A stretch of DNA of 6,363 bases from UBA3775 sp051877895 (lineage in GTDB: Bacteria; Bacillota; Clostridia; Lachnospirales; Lachnospiraceae): the NCBI GenBank assembly GCA_051877895.1, contig JBJEJI010000001.1, positions 1-6,363 of the forward strand, read 5' to 3'. Position numbers and translations under genes: made by a program. Of this stretch, positions 1 to 6,363 are shown in pieces; the first letter of the stretch is position 1; each line of letters begins with the position of its first letter. The notes beneath the pieces are model-generated. The model did not search any database and was not told the origin of the DNA. It worked only from the letters and a program-made list of their open reading frames with translations.

Positions 1-1365
1 TTTGATATTAAAGACAAAGTTTTTTCGGATTTATTCCTGGATTCCATGAAAATGTTTTATTTTCAGCGTTGTGGTATTGAACTGGAAGAAAAATATGCAG
101 GAGTTTACAGGCATAAAGCCTGTCACACAGCTAAATCATCCCTTCTTAAAAATCCTTCCGTTTCATTTGACTGCTGTGGCGGATGGCATGATGCAGGTGA
201 TTACGGAAAATATGTAACCGCAGGCTCTGTAGCTGTTGCGCATCTTCTTTATGCTTATGATATTTCTCCTGAGGTTTTTACAGAAAGCTTAAACATTCCT
301 GAAAGCGGAAACGGAGTTCCTGATATTTTAAATGAATGCCGTTATGAACTTGAGTGGTTTTTAAAAATGCAGACAGAGGATGGTGGTGTTTACCATAAGT
401 GTACTTCCATGCACCACACCGGATTTGTTATGCCTGAGGATGACCCTCTGCCATTTTTCGTTACTCCGGTTTCTTCTCTTGCAACCGCAGACTTTGCTGC
501 GATATGCGCCCTGGCTTCAAGAATCTACAAAAAGTTCGATGAAGCATTTGCTGAAATTCTGTCCCGGGCAGCACAGAAGGCATATAAATGGCTGGTTGCA
601 AATCCGGCTTATGACTTCACCAATCCTAAAGAATGCACCACAGGTACTTATGAAGATCCTTGCGATACAGACGAACGTTTGTGGGCATATGCAGAGCTGT
701 ACCGCTTAACAGGTGACGAACAGTGCATAGCACTCATTAACAGTGCACTGAATGTACAAATCAGCACAACAGCACTTGGCTGGGGTGATGTAGGTGGTCT
801 TGCTGCTCTTGCAGTACTTACTGCTCCTGAAGGAATCTTTAATGATGACCTTACCTTCCATTTCAGACAAAACTGGCTGGATGAAGCTGATAAGCTAACA
901 AAAATTTCCAAAGAAAATGCTTTTGGCATTGCTTTTTACAGCTTCCACTTCGGTTGGGGAAGTAACATGGGCGTTCTGTTAAATTCCATGATTCTTTCAT
1001 TCGCTCACAGGCTCACCGGAAATGAAGACTATCTCAAGGCTGCCATATGCCAGATTGACTATATTCTTGGAAGAAACGCCATGGATACAAGCTATGTAAC
1101 AGGTTATGGTGAAAAAGCTTTCCGCGACCCACACAATCGTCCTACATACGCTGATGGTATTGACGATCCGATTCCCGGATATGTTTCCGGCGGTCCTAAC
1201 AGAAATCCATGCGACCCTGCAGCTTTAGAAGCCATAAAGCCAGGCTCTGCACCAATGAAATGCTATGTAGATAACTGGGGTTCCTATTCAACAAACGAAA
1301 TTACAATCTACTGGAACTCTCCACTGGTCTTTACATTGGCATATTTCATTAAAACAATTGGATAA
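1..1365 (+). CDS. Glycoside hydrolase family 9 (cellulase-type) catalytic domain, 5'-partial
   Basis: An inverting glycosidase of family GH9, expected to cut beta-1,4-glucosidic bonds of glucans, cellodextrins or glucomannan. The frame is open to base 1. The ATG at 46 is internal: the 15 residues before it already match the conserved helix leading into FYFQRCG, so the true start and probably an N-terminal Ig-like domain lie upstream. Numbering from the ATG at 46, WHDAGDYGKY holds Asp49 and Asp52 (Asp52, bases 199-201, is the likely catalytic base). Residues 349-365 (SYVTGYG to HNR) fit GH9 signature 1. Residues 407-425 (YVDNWGSYSTNEITIYWNS) fit signature 2 and carry the likely proton donor Glu418 (bases 1297-1299). 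The protein ends directly after the catalytic domain, with no C-terminal CBM, dockerin or SLH region. Secretion cannot be judged without the N-terminus. The family also includes exo-glucosidases and exo-glucosaminidases, so the exact substrate is open. It converges on deoC across a terminator. Confidence 0.93.
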   Translation, partial: FDIKDKVFSDLFLDSMKMFYFQRCGIELEEKYAGVYRHKACHTAKSSLLKNPSVSFDCCGGWHDAGDYGKYVTAGSVAVAHLLYAYDISPEVFTESLNIPESGNGVPDILNECRYELEWFLKMQTEDGGVYHKCTSMHHTGFVMPEDDPLPFFVTPVSSLATADFAAICALASRIYKKFDEAFAEILSRAAQKAYKWLVANPAYDFTNPKECTTGTYEDPCDTDERLWAYAELYRLTGDEQCIALINSALNVQISTTALGWGDVGGLAALAVLTAPEGIFNDDLTFHFRQNWLDEADKLTKISKENAFGIAFYSFHFGWGSNMGVLLNSMILSFAHRLTGNEDYLKAAICQIDYILGRNAMDTSYVTGYGEKAFRDPHNRPTYADGIDDPIPGYVSGGPNRNPCDPAALEAIKPGSAPMKCYVDNWGSYSTNEITIYWNSPLVFTLAYFIKTIG

Positions 1366-1375
1366 TTGCAAATAA

Positions 1376-1410
1376 TCCCTGCCACAAACATTTTGTGACA
1401 GGGAATTTTT
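1376..1410. terminator. Hairpin terminator between convergent GH9 gene and deoC
   Basis: Thirteen-base arms at 1376-1388 (TCCCTGCCACAAA) and 1392-1404 (TTTGTGACAGGGA) enclose a 3-base loop. On the + strand the stem has one C-A mismatch and is followed by a T-run at 1406-1410, placed 10 bases after the GH9 stop. Read on the - strand, the mismatch becomes a G-U wobble, so the stem is fully paired, followed by the interrupted tract TTATTT. It lies 6 bases past the deoC stop codon. It therefore probably ends transcripts from both sides. Confidence 0.87.
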
Positions 1411-1416
1411 ATATCA

Positions 1417-2076
1417 TCATCTGTTTTCAGCCTGCTTTGCCAGCTTAACAATTCTGCTGGTACCCAGTCTGTCGGCACCAAGGCTGACAAATTTTTCCGC
1501 ATCGTCAAGGGTCTTAATTCCACCGGCCGCTTTTACCTTCACACCTTCTGCAACATGTTCTTTCATCAGACTTACATCCTCAAAGGTTGCTCCACCGGTA
1601 GAAAATCCGGTAGAGGTTTTAATGTAATCTGCACCGCTTTCAGAAACAATTTCGCACATTTTAATCTTCTCTTCGCGGGTAAGAAGACAGGTTTCAATAA
1701 TAACCTTTAAAACTTTGCCTTCTGTAACTTTTCTCACTGCACAGATATCTTCTAAGACTCCTGAATAGTCACCACTTTTCAACATTCCCAGATTTATAAC
1801 CATGTCAATTTCATCTGCTCCGTTTTTTACAGCATCCGCTGCCATAAAAGCTTTTGCGGCAGTTGTATCATAGCCGTTCGGAAATCCGATTACTGTACAT
1901 ATTTTCACTCTGCCTGCCGCATATTCCGCTGCCTGTTTTACATAAGAAGCAGGAATACAAACAGAAGCAGTTTGATATTTAATACCATCATCGCAAATTG
2001 CTTTGATTTCCTCCCATGTAGCATTAACCGACAATAAAGTATGATCGCATTTTGAAAGTATTTCATTTAAAGTCAT
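1417..2076 (-). CDS. deoC: Deoxyribose-phosphate aldolase DeoC
   Basis: A cytoplasmic class I aldolase that cleaves 2-deoxy-D-ribose 5-phosphate to glyceraldehyde 3-phosphate and acetaldehyde, the last step of deoxynucleoside catabolism. The 219 residues match the usual length of bacterial DeoC. The TIM-barrel landmarks are all present: DEIDMVIN with Asp91, YIKTSTGF with the Schiff-base Lys153, VKAAGGI with the second essential lysine Lys182, and the C-terminal phosphate-binding GTSRIV (205-210). The start is the ATG at 2074-2076, followed by the typical opening of the family (ILSKCDHTLL). It is the last gene of the - strand block, 76 bases after the amidohydrolase, and ends next to the shared terminator. 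No deoxynucleoside phosphorylase, deoB or cdd is visible, so a link to nucleoside salvage cannot be shown here. Identity is secure; its role in this locus is not. Confidence 0.97.
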   Translation of the reverse strand: MTLNEILSKCDHTLLSVNATWEEIKAICDDGIKYQTASVCIPASYVKQAAEYAAGRVKICTVIGFPNGYDTTAAKAFMAADAVKNGADEIDMVINLGMLKSGDYSGVLEDICAVRKVTEGKVLKVIIETCLLTREEKIKMCEIVSESGADYIKTSTGFSTGGATFEDVSLMKEHVAEGVKVKAAGGIKTLDDAEKFVSLGADRLGTSRIVKLAKQAENR

Positions 2077-2088
2077 TTTTATGTTAAT

Positions 2089-2094
2089 CCCCTT
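2089..2094 (-). promoter_or_regulatory. deoC: Probable ribosome binding site of deoC
   Basis: On the - strand AAGGGG lies 12 bases before the deoC ATG, in a stretch made almost entirely of A and T. It is the only purine-rich Shine-Dalgarno-like run nearby. The spacing is longer than the usual 5-9 bases, so initiation may be moderate. Confidence 0.5.
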
Positions 2095-2135
2095 TTTAAT
2101 TTTATTTGTATAGAATGTTAATTTTATTTTCCTAC

Positions 2136-2150
2136 AACAGTTCAGCTGTT
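2136..2150 (-). repeat. Small inverted repeat after the amidohydrolase gene
   Basis: Five-base arms AACAG and CTGTT flank a 5-base loop, starting 2 bases after the amidohydrolase stop codon on the - strand. The stem is short and no T-run follows (the next bases are GTAGGAAAAT), so it is not a convincing intrinsic terminator. The rest of the 76-base gap before deoC is very AT-rich and shows no promoter that I would defend. Confidence 0.25.
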
Positions 2151-2152
2151 TA

Positions 2153-2941
2153 TTACTTCAACCGCAAAATCTGCTCAGCATTTCCATGGAGAATCATTTC
2201 CAGCTCAGGATCCTTAAGTCCCAGTGAATACAAGGCATCAAGCTCAGTCGCCGGATTCCAGACCGGATAATCAGAGCCGAATACTATACGCTCTGCTCCA
2301 TATTCCCTGATAAGCTCCAGACCTCGTCTTTTTCCCACATACATAATGGATGATGAGCAGTCCAGAAAACAATTTCTGTTTTTCAGCACATCCACTGCCC
2401 TGTCATAAAGGAGCCAGCCGCCAAAATGTGCAGCAATCATTATCAGCTTCGGAAATTCATCAAGCACTCTGGCCACCCGTTCAGGATTATCAAAATCAAA
2501 ACGGTAATCGCCACAGTGAACAAGAAGCGGAATTCCATACTGTCCAAGCAGGTCATAAAACGGAAACATTCTTTCATCATCCACCTTAAAACGCTGTGAA
2601 TCAGGATGAATTTTAATTCCCTTGATTCCACCCTTTTTTATTCTTTCCAGTTCTCCACAGATATCCGGATAGTCGGGATGTACTGAACCAAATGCGATAA
2701 ATTCCTTATGATTCTTTTGCTCTTCCAAAATGAAGTTATTGACAGATACAACATGAGCTGCTCCCGTTGCCACCGAAAGGGTAACAAAATGATTTATTCC
2801 TGCCTGTCTTCCGATTTCAAGAAGAGAATCTGCACTGCCATGGCAATGCACATCAATAGTGTAACCGTCAGCCAGACTGTTAACAGCTTTCTCCCTTATT
2901 TTTTCGGGATATATATGTGCGTGAAAGTCATAAATTTCCAT
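2153..2941 (-). CDS. Amidohydrolase-2 family metal-dependent hydrolase, substrate unknown
   Basis: A TIM-barrel hydrolase of the amidohydrolase superfamily (amidohydrolase_2 / COG2159 type). Family members include lactonases, decarboxylases, hydratases and amidases acting on small molecules, so no reaction can be assigned. The 262 residues show the metal-ligand pattern in order: YDFHAH at the N-terminus (His7, His9), IKIHPD (His112), LLVHCGD (His142), IAAHFGG (His172) and FGSDYPVWNP (Asp224, the usual catalytic or metal-binding aspartate). The C-terminus LHGNAEQILRL is the common family ending, where the barrel closes. The ATG at 2939-2941 is supported by AGGG six bases upstream and by the DFHAH motif beginning at residue 5. 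No signal peptide or membrane segment is seen, so it should be cytoplasmic. It sits between the ROK kinase (100-base gap) and deoC (76-base gap). Its presence in a sugar-catabolism block suggests a lactone or sugar-acid substrate, but this is only inference. Confidence 0.88.
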   Translation of the reverse strand: MEIYDFHAHIYPEKIREKAVNSLADGYTIDVHCHGSADSLLEIGRQAGINHFVTLSVATGAAHVVSVNNFILEEQKNHKEFIAFGSVHPDYPDICGELERIKKGGIKGIKIHPDSQRFKVDDERMFPFYDLLGQYGIPLLVHCGDYRFDFDNPERVARVLDEFPKLIMIAAHFGGWLLYDRAVDVLKNRNCFLDCSSSIMYVGKRRGLELIREYGAERIVFGSDYPVWNPATELDALYSLGLKDPELEMILHGNAEQILRLK

Positions 2942-2962
2942 GTTTTTCCCTGTCTTTCCTAA

Positions 2963-2994
2963 ATATTAAGTCAGTTTTTTCTTGTGACTGTTAA
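2963..2994 (-). promoter_or_regulatory. Imperfect inverted repeat and possible weak promoter upstream of the amidohydrolase
   Basis: Within the 100-base gap between the ROK kinase and the amidohydrolase, TTAAGTCA (2966-2973) faces TGACTGTTAA (2985-2994). These arms are complementary apart from one extra G and lie 11 bases apart. On the - strand a TAATAT (-10-like) falls at 2963-2968 and TTAACA (-35-like) at 2989-2994, but their 20-base spacing is too long for a good sigma-A promoter. It could be an operator, a weak promoter or a chance AT-rich repeat. The absence of a GC-rich stem with T-run argues against a terminator. Confidence 0.25.
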
Positions 2995-3041
2995 TTGTGT
3001 CCGCCAACCGGGCAGGTGTAACCCAACATAATATGTGCAGA

Positions 3042-3914
3042 CTAATTTCCGGCGAGTGCATCTGCCGCCAGTTTAAGGCAGCCTACTATACCCTGGTCAT
3101 CACCAAGTCCTGCAGGAACAATGTAGCTGTCCATATCATCAAGCTCTTTTGTTATGAGATAGCCGTTCAGGTATTCCTTTGTTTTTTTACGGATAAGAGG
3201 GAACAGCTTTCCCACATGCATAACACCTCCGCCCAGAATAATCTTTTGAGGGGATACAGTCATTATATAATTCACAAGTGCCTGGGCAATATAATCCGCT
3301 TCAAGCTCCCAGACCTGTTCAGAACCTAAAAGTTCATCAGCGGGCTTGCCCCAATGTGCTTTTATTGCGGTGCCACTGGCAAGTCCTTCCACACAATTGT
3401 TGTGATAAGCACACACACTTTCACAGCAGTCATTAGCTTTTCTGGAAATTAAAACGTGTCCGGCCTCCGGATGCAGCATGCCATGAATCATTTTTCCGTT
3501 TACCATGATTCCGGCACCGATACCTGTACCCACTGTTACATAAACCACATTGTCAAGTCCCTGTGCAGCACCTTTCCAGACTTCTCCCAGACAGGAACCT
3601 GCCACATCAGTATCAATATTTACCGGCACTTCCAAAGGTTTCAGACTTCCAAGAAGGTCAAAATGGCGCCACATGGTTTTTGTGGTCTCCAGAATTTTTC
3701 CGTAATTCTCTGTTCCCGGATTAATTCCCACAGGTCCAAAGGCGGCTACGCCCAGTGCCTGAATGTTCTTACCGGCAAAATATTCCACGATTTTTTTCAT
3801 GGTTTCTTCAGGCTCCAATGTAGGAATTCTGATTTGTTCTATTATATTTCCGTTTTCATCACCTATGGCACAAACCATTTTTGTGCCTCCGGCTTCAAGA
3901 GCACCAAGTATCAT
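3042..3914 (-). CDS. ROK family sugar kinase, fructokinase/mannokinase-like with zinc motif
   Basis: A cytoplasmic ATP-dependent hexose kinase, expected to make hexose 6-phosphate from free fructose, mannose or glucose. The 290 residues are normal for the fructokinase-like branch of ROK. Visible landmarks are the N-terminal phosphate loop EAGGTK (7-12), NIDTDV with catalytic Asp103, GTGIGAG (129-135), the zinc-binding set His153 with C-x2-H-x2-C (Cys168, His171, Cys174), then EGLASG (176-181) and LGGGV (227-231). The Asn that commonly follows Asp103 by two positions is Ala105 here. The ATG at 3912-3914 has an excellent ribosome binding site and lies 15 bases after the mannosidase stop, so the two are almost certainly co-transcribed. 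That neighbour makes mannose a likely substrate, and the same pairing of glycosidase and ROK kinase is known from the B. subtilis gmu operon. Glucokinase or N-acylhexosamine kinase remain possible. Confidence 0.9.
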   Translation of the reverse strand: MILGALEAGGTKMVCAIGDENGNIIEQIRIPTLEPEETMKKIVEYFAGKNIQALGVAAFGPVGINPGTENYGKILETTKTMWRHFDLLGSLKPLEVPVNIDTDVAGSCLGEVWKGAAQGLDNVVYVTVGTGIGAGIMVNGKMIHGMLHPEAGHVLISRKANDCCESVCAYHNNCVEGLASGTAIKAHWGKPADELLGSEQVWELEADYIAQALVNYIMTVSPQKIILGGGVMHVGKLFPLIRKKTKEYLNGYLITKELDDMDSYIVPAGLGDDQGIVGCLKLAADALAGN

Positions 3915-3921
3915 ATACCCA

Positions 3922-3925
3922 CTCC
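3922..3925 (-). promoter_or_regulatory. Ribosome binding site of the ROK kinase gene
   Basis: On the - strand GGAG sits 7 bases before the ATG at 3914, inside the 15-base gap after the mannosidase TAA. The near-ideal spacing fixes the kinase start and supports translation from a shared mRNA. Confidence 0.75.
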
Positions 3926-3929
3926 GTTT

Positions 3930-6363
3930 TTATATTTTCTCATAAACTGACATAAGTTTAAAGTTCTCTGCTTTTCCTCTGAGAATTTCAAGCTCTACCG
4001 TTCCCGGATTCATGTCAAAGTAGTTATCAGACAAAAGCACATCTCCGTCAATGCCTTCAATAGAAACATTTTTAGCATATGCCTTTGCCGTCACATAGAT
4101 TTTTCCGTCTTTTTCTTCTACTGAAAGTTCAGGGTCAGCAAATTCAAAATGCTTCGGCTGTGTAAATATGGCTGTGCCTCTTGAAACTGTTTTTTCATCA
4201 ACCACAAATTCAAAGTCAAGATAAGTATCAAAAATAATATCCTCACTGATTTCCAGTTTATCAAGCCAGATTCCGTCAAAAGCCGGAACAGTAACTGGAA
4301 TGCATACTGTTTCACCAACCGGCTGTCCTGCAGTGTTTTTAAAGGAATACACAACAAAACCGGACACGTTCTCTCCGGTTTCATTAGCCACATGAAGCCT
4401 GGCAGAAAAATGAATTTCTCCCGGTTCCTGTATGCAGTAAGGTCTTACCATTGACTCACCCACATCCTCACAGGAAATATGTATGGGCTCAAAGCAGCGT
4501 TTCTCTATATAATGAAGAGCCTTCCATCTTCCAAAGTAGTCAATGGATGCCCAGCTTGCAACAGGCCATATGTCATTTAACTGCCATACAACCGTTCCCA
4601 TACACTCTCCTCTGTGTCTTCTGAAATGCTCAACTCCCATACGGATTCCTTCAGCTGACAAAAGCTGCGAAATATAAATCAGCTTTCCAAAATCTGTAGG
4701 ATAGAGATATGTATCCCCAAGATATTTCATAATCTTGCCATTGGCTGCACAGTTTCTCTGGTGCATTTCCATAATTCTTGAAAAGATGTTTTTATCAGAT
4801 GGCAATGCAAAACTGTCAATGGTCTTTTCAGAAGGAAATGCCTGAAAGCCGAACTCGGAAACATATGAAAACATATGCTTTCTGAAATCCGTAAAAGGCC
4901 TTTCACCGTGCCATACAGCCCAGTAATGTGTGTCGCCCACCCCGGCATTCCAAGGGTTATCGAAATTTCCGCCGGCTGAAGGGCTGGACGGCCAGTAAAA
5001 GCTCTGAGGATCATCTGCCTTTACAATTTTCGGAATTATATATTCAAAAATTTTTATGTAATCATATTTCTGTTTAATGGAAGGATTCCATGCACCATCA
5101 AGTGTCTGAGTTTCCATTTCATTATTTCCGCACCAAAGTGCAAGACAGGCATGATGTCTGATTCTTACAACTGCCTGATGGATTTCTTCAGAAATATTTT
5201 CTTCAAAAGCCTCATCCAGTTCATAAGATGCACAGGCAAACATGAAATCCTGCCATACAAGCAGACCCAGTTCATCGCATATGTCATAGAAGTAGTCATC
5301 AGGATAATAGCCACCACCCCATACTCTTACAGTATTATGGTTCGCAAGGGCCGCATCAGATAGAAGTCGTCTTGTTCTCTCCTCAGTAATTCTTCCAAAA
5401 ATATTATCCTCCGGAACATAGTCTGCACCCATTGCAAAAACAGCTACACCATTTACTTCATGTGCAAAATTTTCACCTGAAGCTTTCTTGTCCCTGTTTA
5501 CAGTCATAGTACGAAGACCAATTCTGCGCTCCCAAACATCCAGAAGCTCCTCTCCAAAGTATAGCTCTGCACGAACCTTATAAAGCGGCTGTCGGCCATA
5601 GCCTCTCGGAAACCACAGCTCCGGATTTTCTACAACGATAGAACCATCTGTTTTCTGGACAAGTTCTCTGCCATCAGGTGTAAAAAGACTGACTTTTAAT
5701 TTAAATAAATCCTTACTTTCAGCGGATGAAAACACTTTTACATCAGGGTTAAAGGTTAATGTAACAAGTCCCGGCCGGTGATTCTGAACCACATAAACAC
5801 TTTCTAATTCAGCTCTGTGGATTGTTACTACAGACACCTCTCTGCATATACCTGCATCAGGAAGTCTTGGACCCCAGTCCCATCCATACATACAATGAGC
5901 TTTTCGAATGTGAGGAAAACCTTCCATACACTCGTGGGAACCACCGGTATAACATTTTTTATTTTCTTCTTTTATATATTTTGTAGGAGAATGCAACAGG
6001 ATTTTAAGTTCATTAATTCCAACTTTGCCCAAAGCTTTCAGGGAAAAATCGTAGCTACGGTGCATATTGCAGGCGGAACCTAAAAGCTCCCCATTGAGGA
6101 AAATGTCTCCAAGAGTATCGATTCCGTCAAAGCGGAGCAGACATTCATCTTCACAGAGCTGCTCCTCAGTCAGTTCAAATTTTGTTTCGTAGGCAAAATC
6201 ATTTTCCATGAGCTTTAATGCTTTAAGCTCATTATCTCTGTAATATGGGTCAGGAATAAGCTCTTCTTCTAAAAGCGTACCGTACACACTGCCCGGAACC
6301 TTAGCAGGAATGGGAGTTTCCGGAATGTTATATACATTTTCACCTAATATCGTTAAAGTCCAT
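3930..6363 (-). CDS. Glycoside hydrolase family 2 beta-mannosidase, 5'-partial
   Basis: A retaining exo-glycosidase expected to remove beta-linked mannose from the non-reducing ends of manno-oligosaccharides, or of glycoprotein core glycans. In total 810 residues are visible, and the frame is open to the right edge. A GTG at 6285-6287 is not the start: the 25 codons before it read WTLTILGENVYNIPETPIPA then KVPGS, the conserved opening of GH2 mannosidases. Domains in order (visible numbering) are a sugar-binding jelly roll to about 190, an Ig-like domain to about 290, a TIM barrel to about 620 and a C-terminal beta domain. Key motifs are GWDWGPRLPDAG (160-171), RVWGGGYYPDDYFYD (346-360), the acid/base Glu415 in WCGNNE (bases 5118-5120), the nucleophile Glu503 in SEFGFQAFPS (bases 4854-4856) and WQLNDIWPVASW (593-604). 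These favour mannosidase over beta-galactosidase. The conserved opening begins so near the N-terminus that little room for a signal peptide is expected, suggesting a cytoplasmic enzyme. It is the first visible gene of the - strand block. Confidence 0.94.
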   Translation of the reverse strand, partial: WTLTILGENVYNIPETPIPAKVPGSVYGTLLEEELIPDPYYRDNELKALKLMENDFAYETKFELTEEQLCEDECLLRFDGIDTLGDIFLNGELLGSACNMHRSYDFSLKALGKVGINELKILLHSPTKYIKEENKKCYTGGSHECMEGFPHIRKAHCMYGWDWGPRLPDAGICREVSVVTIHRAELESVYVVQNHRPGLVTLTFNPDVKVFSSAESKDLFKLKVSLFTPDGRELVQKTDGSIVVENPELWFPRGYGRQPLYKVRAELYFGEELLDVWERRIGLRTMTVNRDKKASGENFAHEVNGVAVFAMGADYVPEDNIFGRITEERTRRLLSDAALANHNTVRVWGGGYYPDDYFYDICDELGLLVWQDFMFACASYELDEAFEENISEEIHQAVVRIRHHACLALWCGNNEMETQTLDGAWNPSIKQKYDYIKIFEYIIPKIVKADDPQSFYWPSSPSAGGNFDNPWNAGVGDTHYWAVWHGERPFTDFRKHMFSYVSEFGFQAFPSEKTIDSFALPSDKNIFSRIMEMHQRNCAANGKIMKYLGDTYLYPTDFGKLIYISQLLSAEGIRMGVEHFRRHRGECMGTVVWQLNDIWPVASWASIDYFGRWKALHYIEKRCFEPIHISCEDVGESMVRPYCIQEPGEIHFSARLHVANETGENVSGFVVYSFKNTAGQPVGETVCIPVTVPAFDGIWLDKLEISEDIIFDTYLDFEFVVDEKTVSRGTAIFTQPKHFEFADPELSVEEKDGKIYVTAKAYAKNVSIEGIDGDVLLSDNYFDMNPGTVELEILRGKAENFKLMSVYEKI

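Noticed and set aside
46..48. ATG at 46 as the start of the GH9 gene
   Set aside because: The frame is open to base 1 and the preceding residues are conserved GH9 sequence. No ribosome binding site precedes this ATG.
648..929. Open frame on the - strand opposite the GH9 gene
   Set aside because: It lies wholly inside a well-supported gene, has no recognisable domain and is low in complexity; it is a shadow frame.
2136..2150. Intrinsic terminator after the amidohydrolase
   Set aside because: The stem is only 5 bp and no T-run follows on the - strand, so it is listed only as a weak inverted repeat.
3001..3020. GC-rich segment in the ROK-amidohydrolase gap as a terminator or riboswitch
   Set aside because: On the - strand it can form only a 5-bp stem with one G-U pair and is followed by ACACAATT rather than a T-run. 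No riboswitch consensus is seen.
2997..3329. 110-codon open frame on the + strand reaching from the gap into the ROK gene
   Set aside because: Mostly antisense to the kinase C-terminus, with no ribosome binding site or recognisable motif.
3456..3950. 164-codon open frame on the + strand across the ROK gene
   Set aside because: It is antisense to the ROK kinase, whose catalytic and zinc motifs are clear. Its translation, rich in His, Cys and Phe, has no family resemblance.
1..6363. Mobile element, CRISPR array, tRNA, phage or defence system
   Set aside because: No transposase, integrase, repeat-spacer pattern, tRNA-like cloverleaf or nuclease/toxin motif was found. All five genes are recognisable metabolic enzymes.

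Overview
The window holds five protein-coding genes and very little non-coding DNA. It reads as an ordinary chromosomal sugar and glycan catabolism region of an anaerobic Gram-positive bacterium. A Lachnospiraceae-like Clostridia is my best guess, from moderate-to-low GC, AGGAGG-type ribosome binding sites, tightly packed catabolic genes and the protein sequence flavour. That placement is an inference; no rRNA or other marker gene is present.

Layout. On the + strand, bases 1-1365 are the 3' part of a family 9 glycoside hydrolase (cellulase-type catalytic domain) whose 5' end lies outside the window. A hairpin terminator at about 1376-1410 separates it from a convergent block of four genes on the - strand. 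In order of transcription (right to left) these are a GH2 beta-mannosidase (stop at 3930, 5' end off the right edge), a zinc-motif ROK family sugar kinase (3042-3914, 15 bases downstream of the mannosidase), an amidohydrolase-2 family metal-dependent hydrolase of unknown substrate (2153-2941), and deoxyribose-phosphate aldolase deoC (1417-2076).

How they may work together. The clearest link is mannosidase plus kinase: the GH2 enzyme would release mannose from the non-reducing end of beta-mannosides, and the ROK kinase would phosphorylate the free hexose. The GH9 enzyme could cut beta-1,4-glucosyl linkages of a glucan or glucomannan. This resembles in outline the Bacillus subtilis glucomannan (gmu) operon, which pairs a glycosidase with a fructokinase-like ROK protein. 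The amidohydrolase and DeoC do not obviously belong to mannan breakdown. They are preceded by 100-base and 76-base gaps and may be separately expressed or an unexplained part of the operon.

I found no mobile element, CRISPR array, RNA gene or clear new system. All five reading frames are intact within the window, and both outer genes are cut by the window edges.
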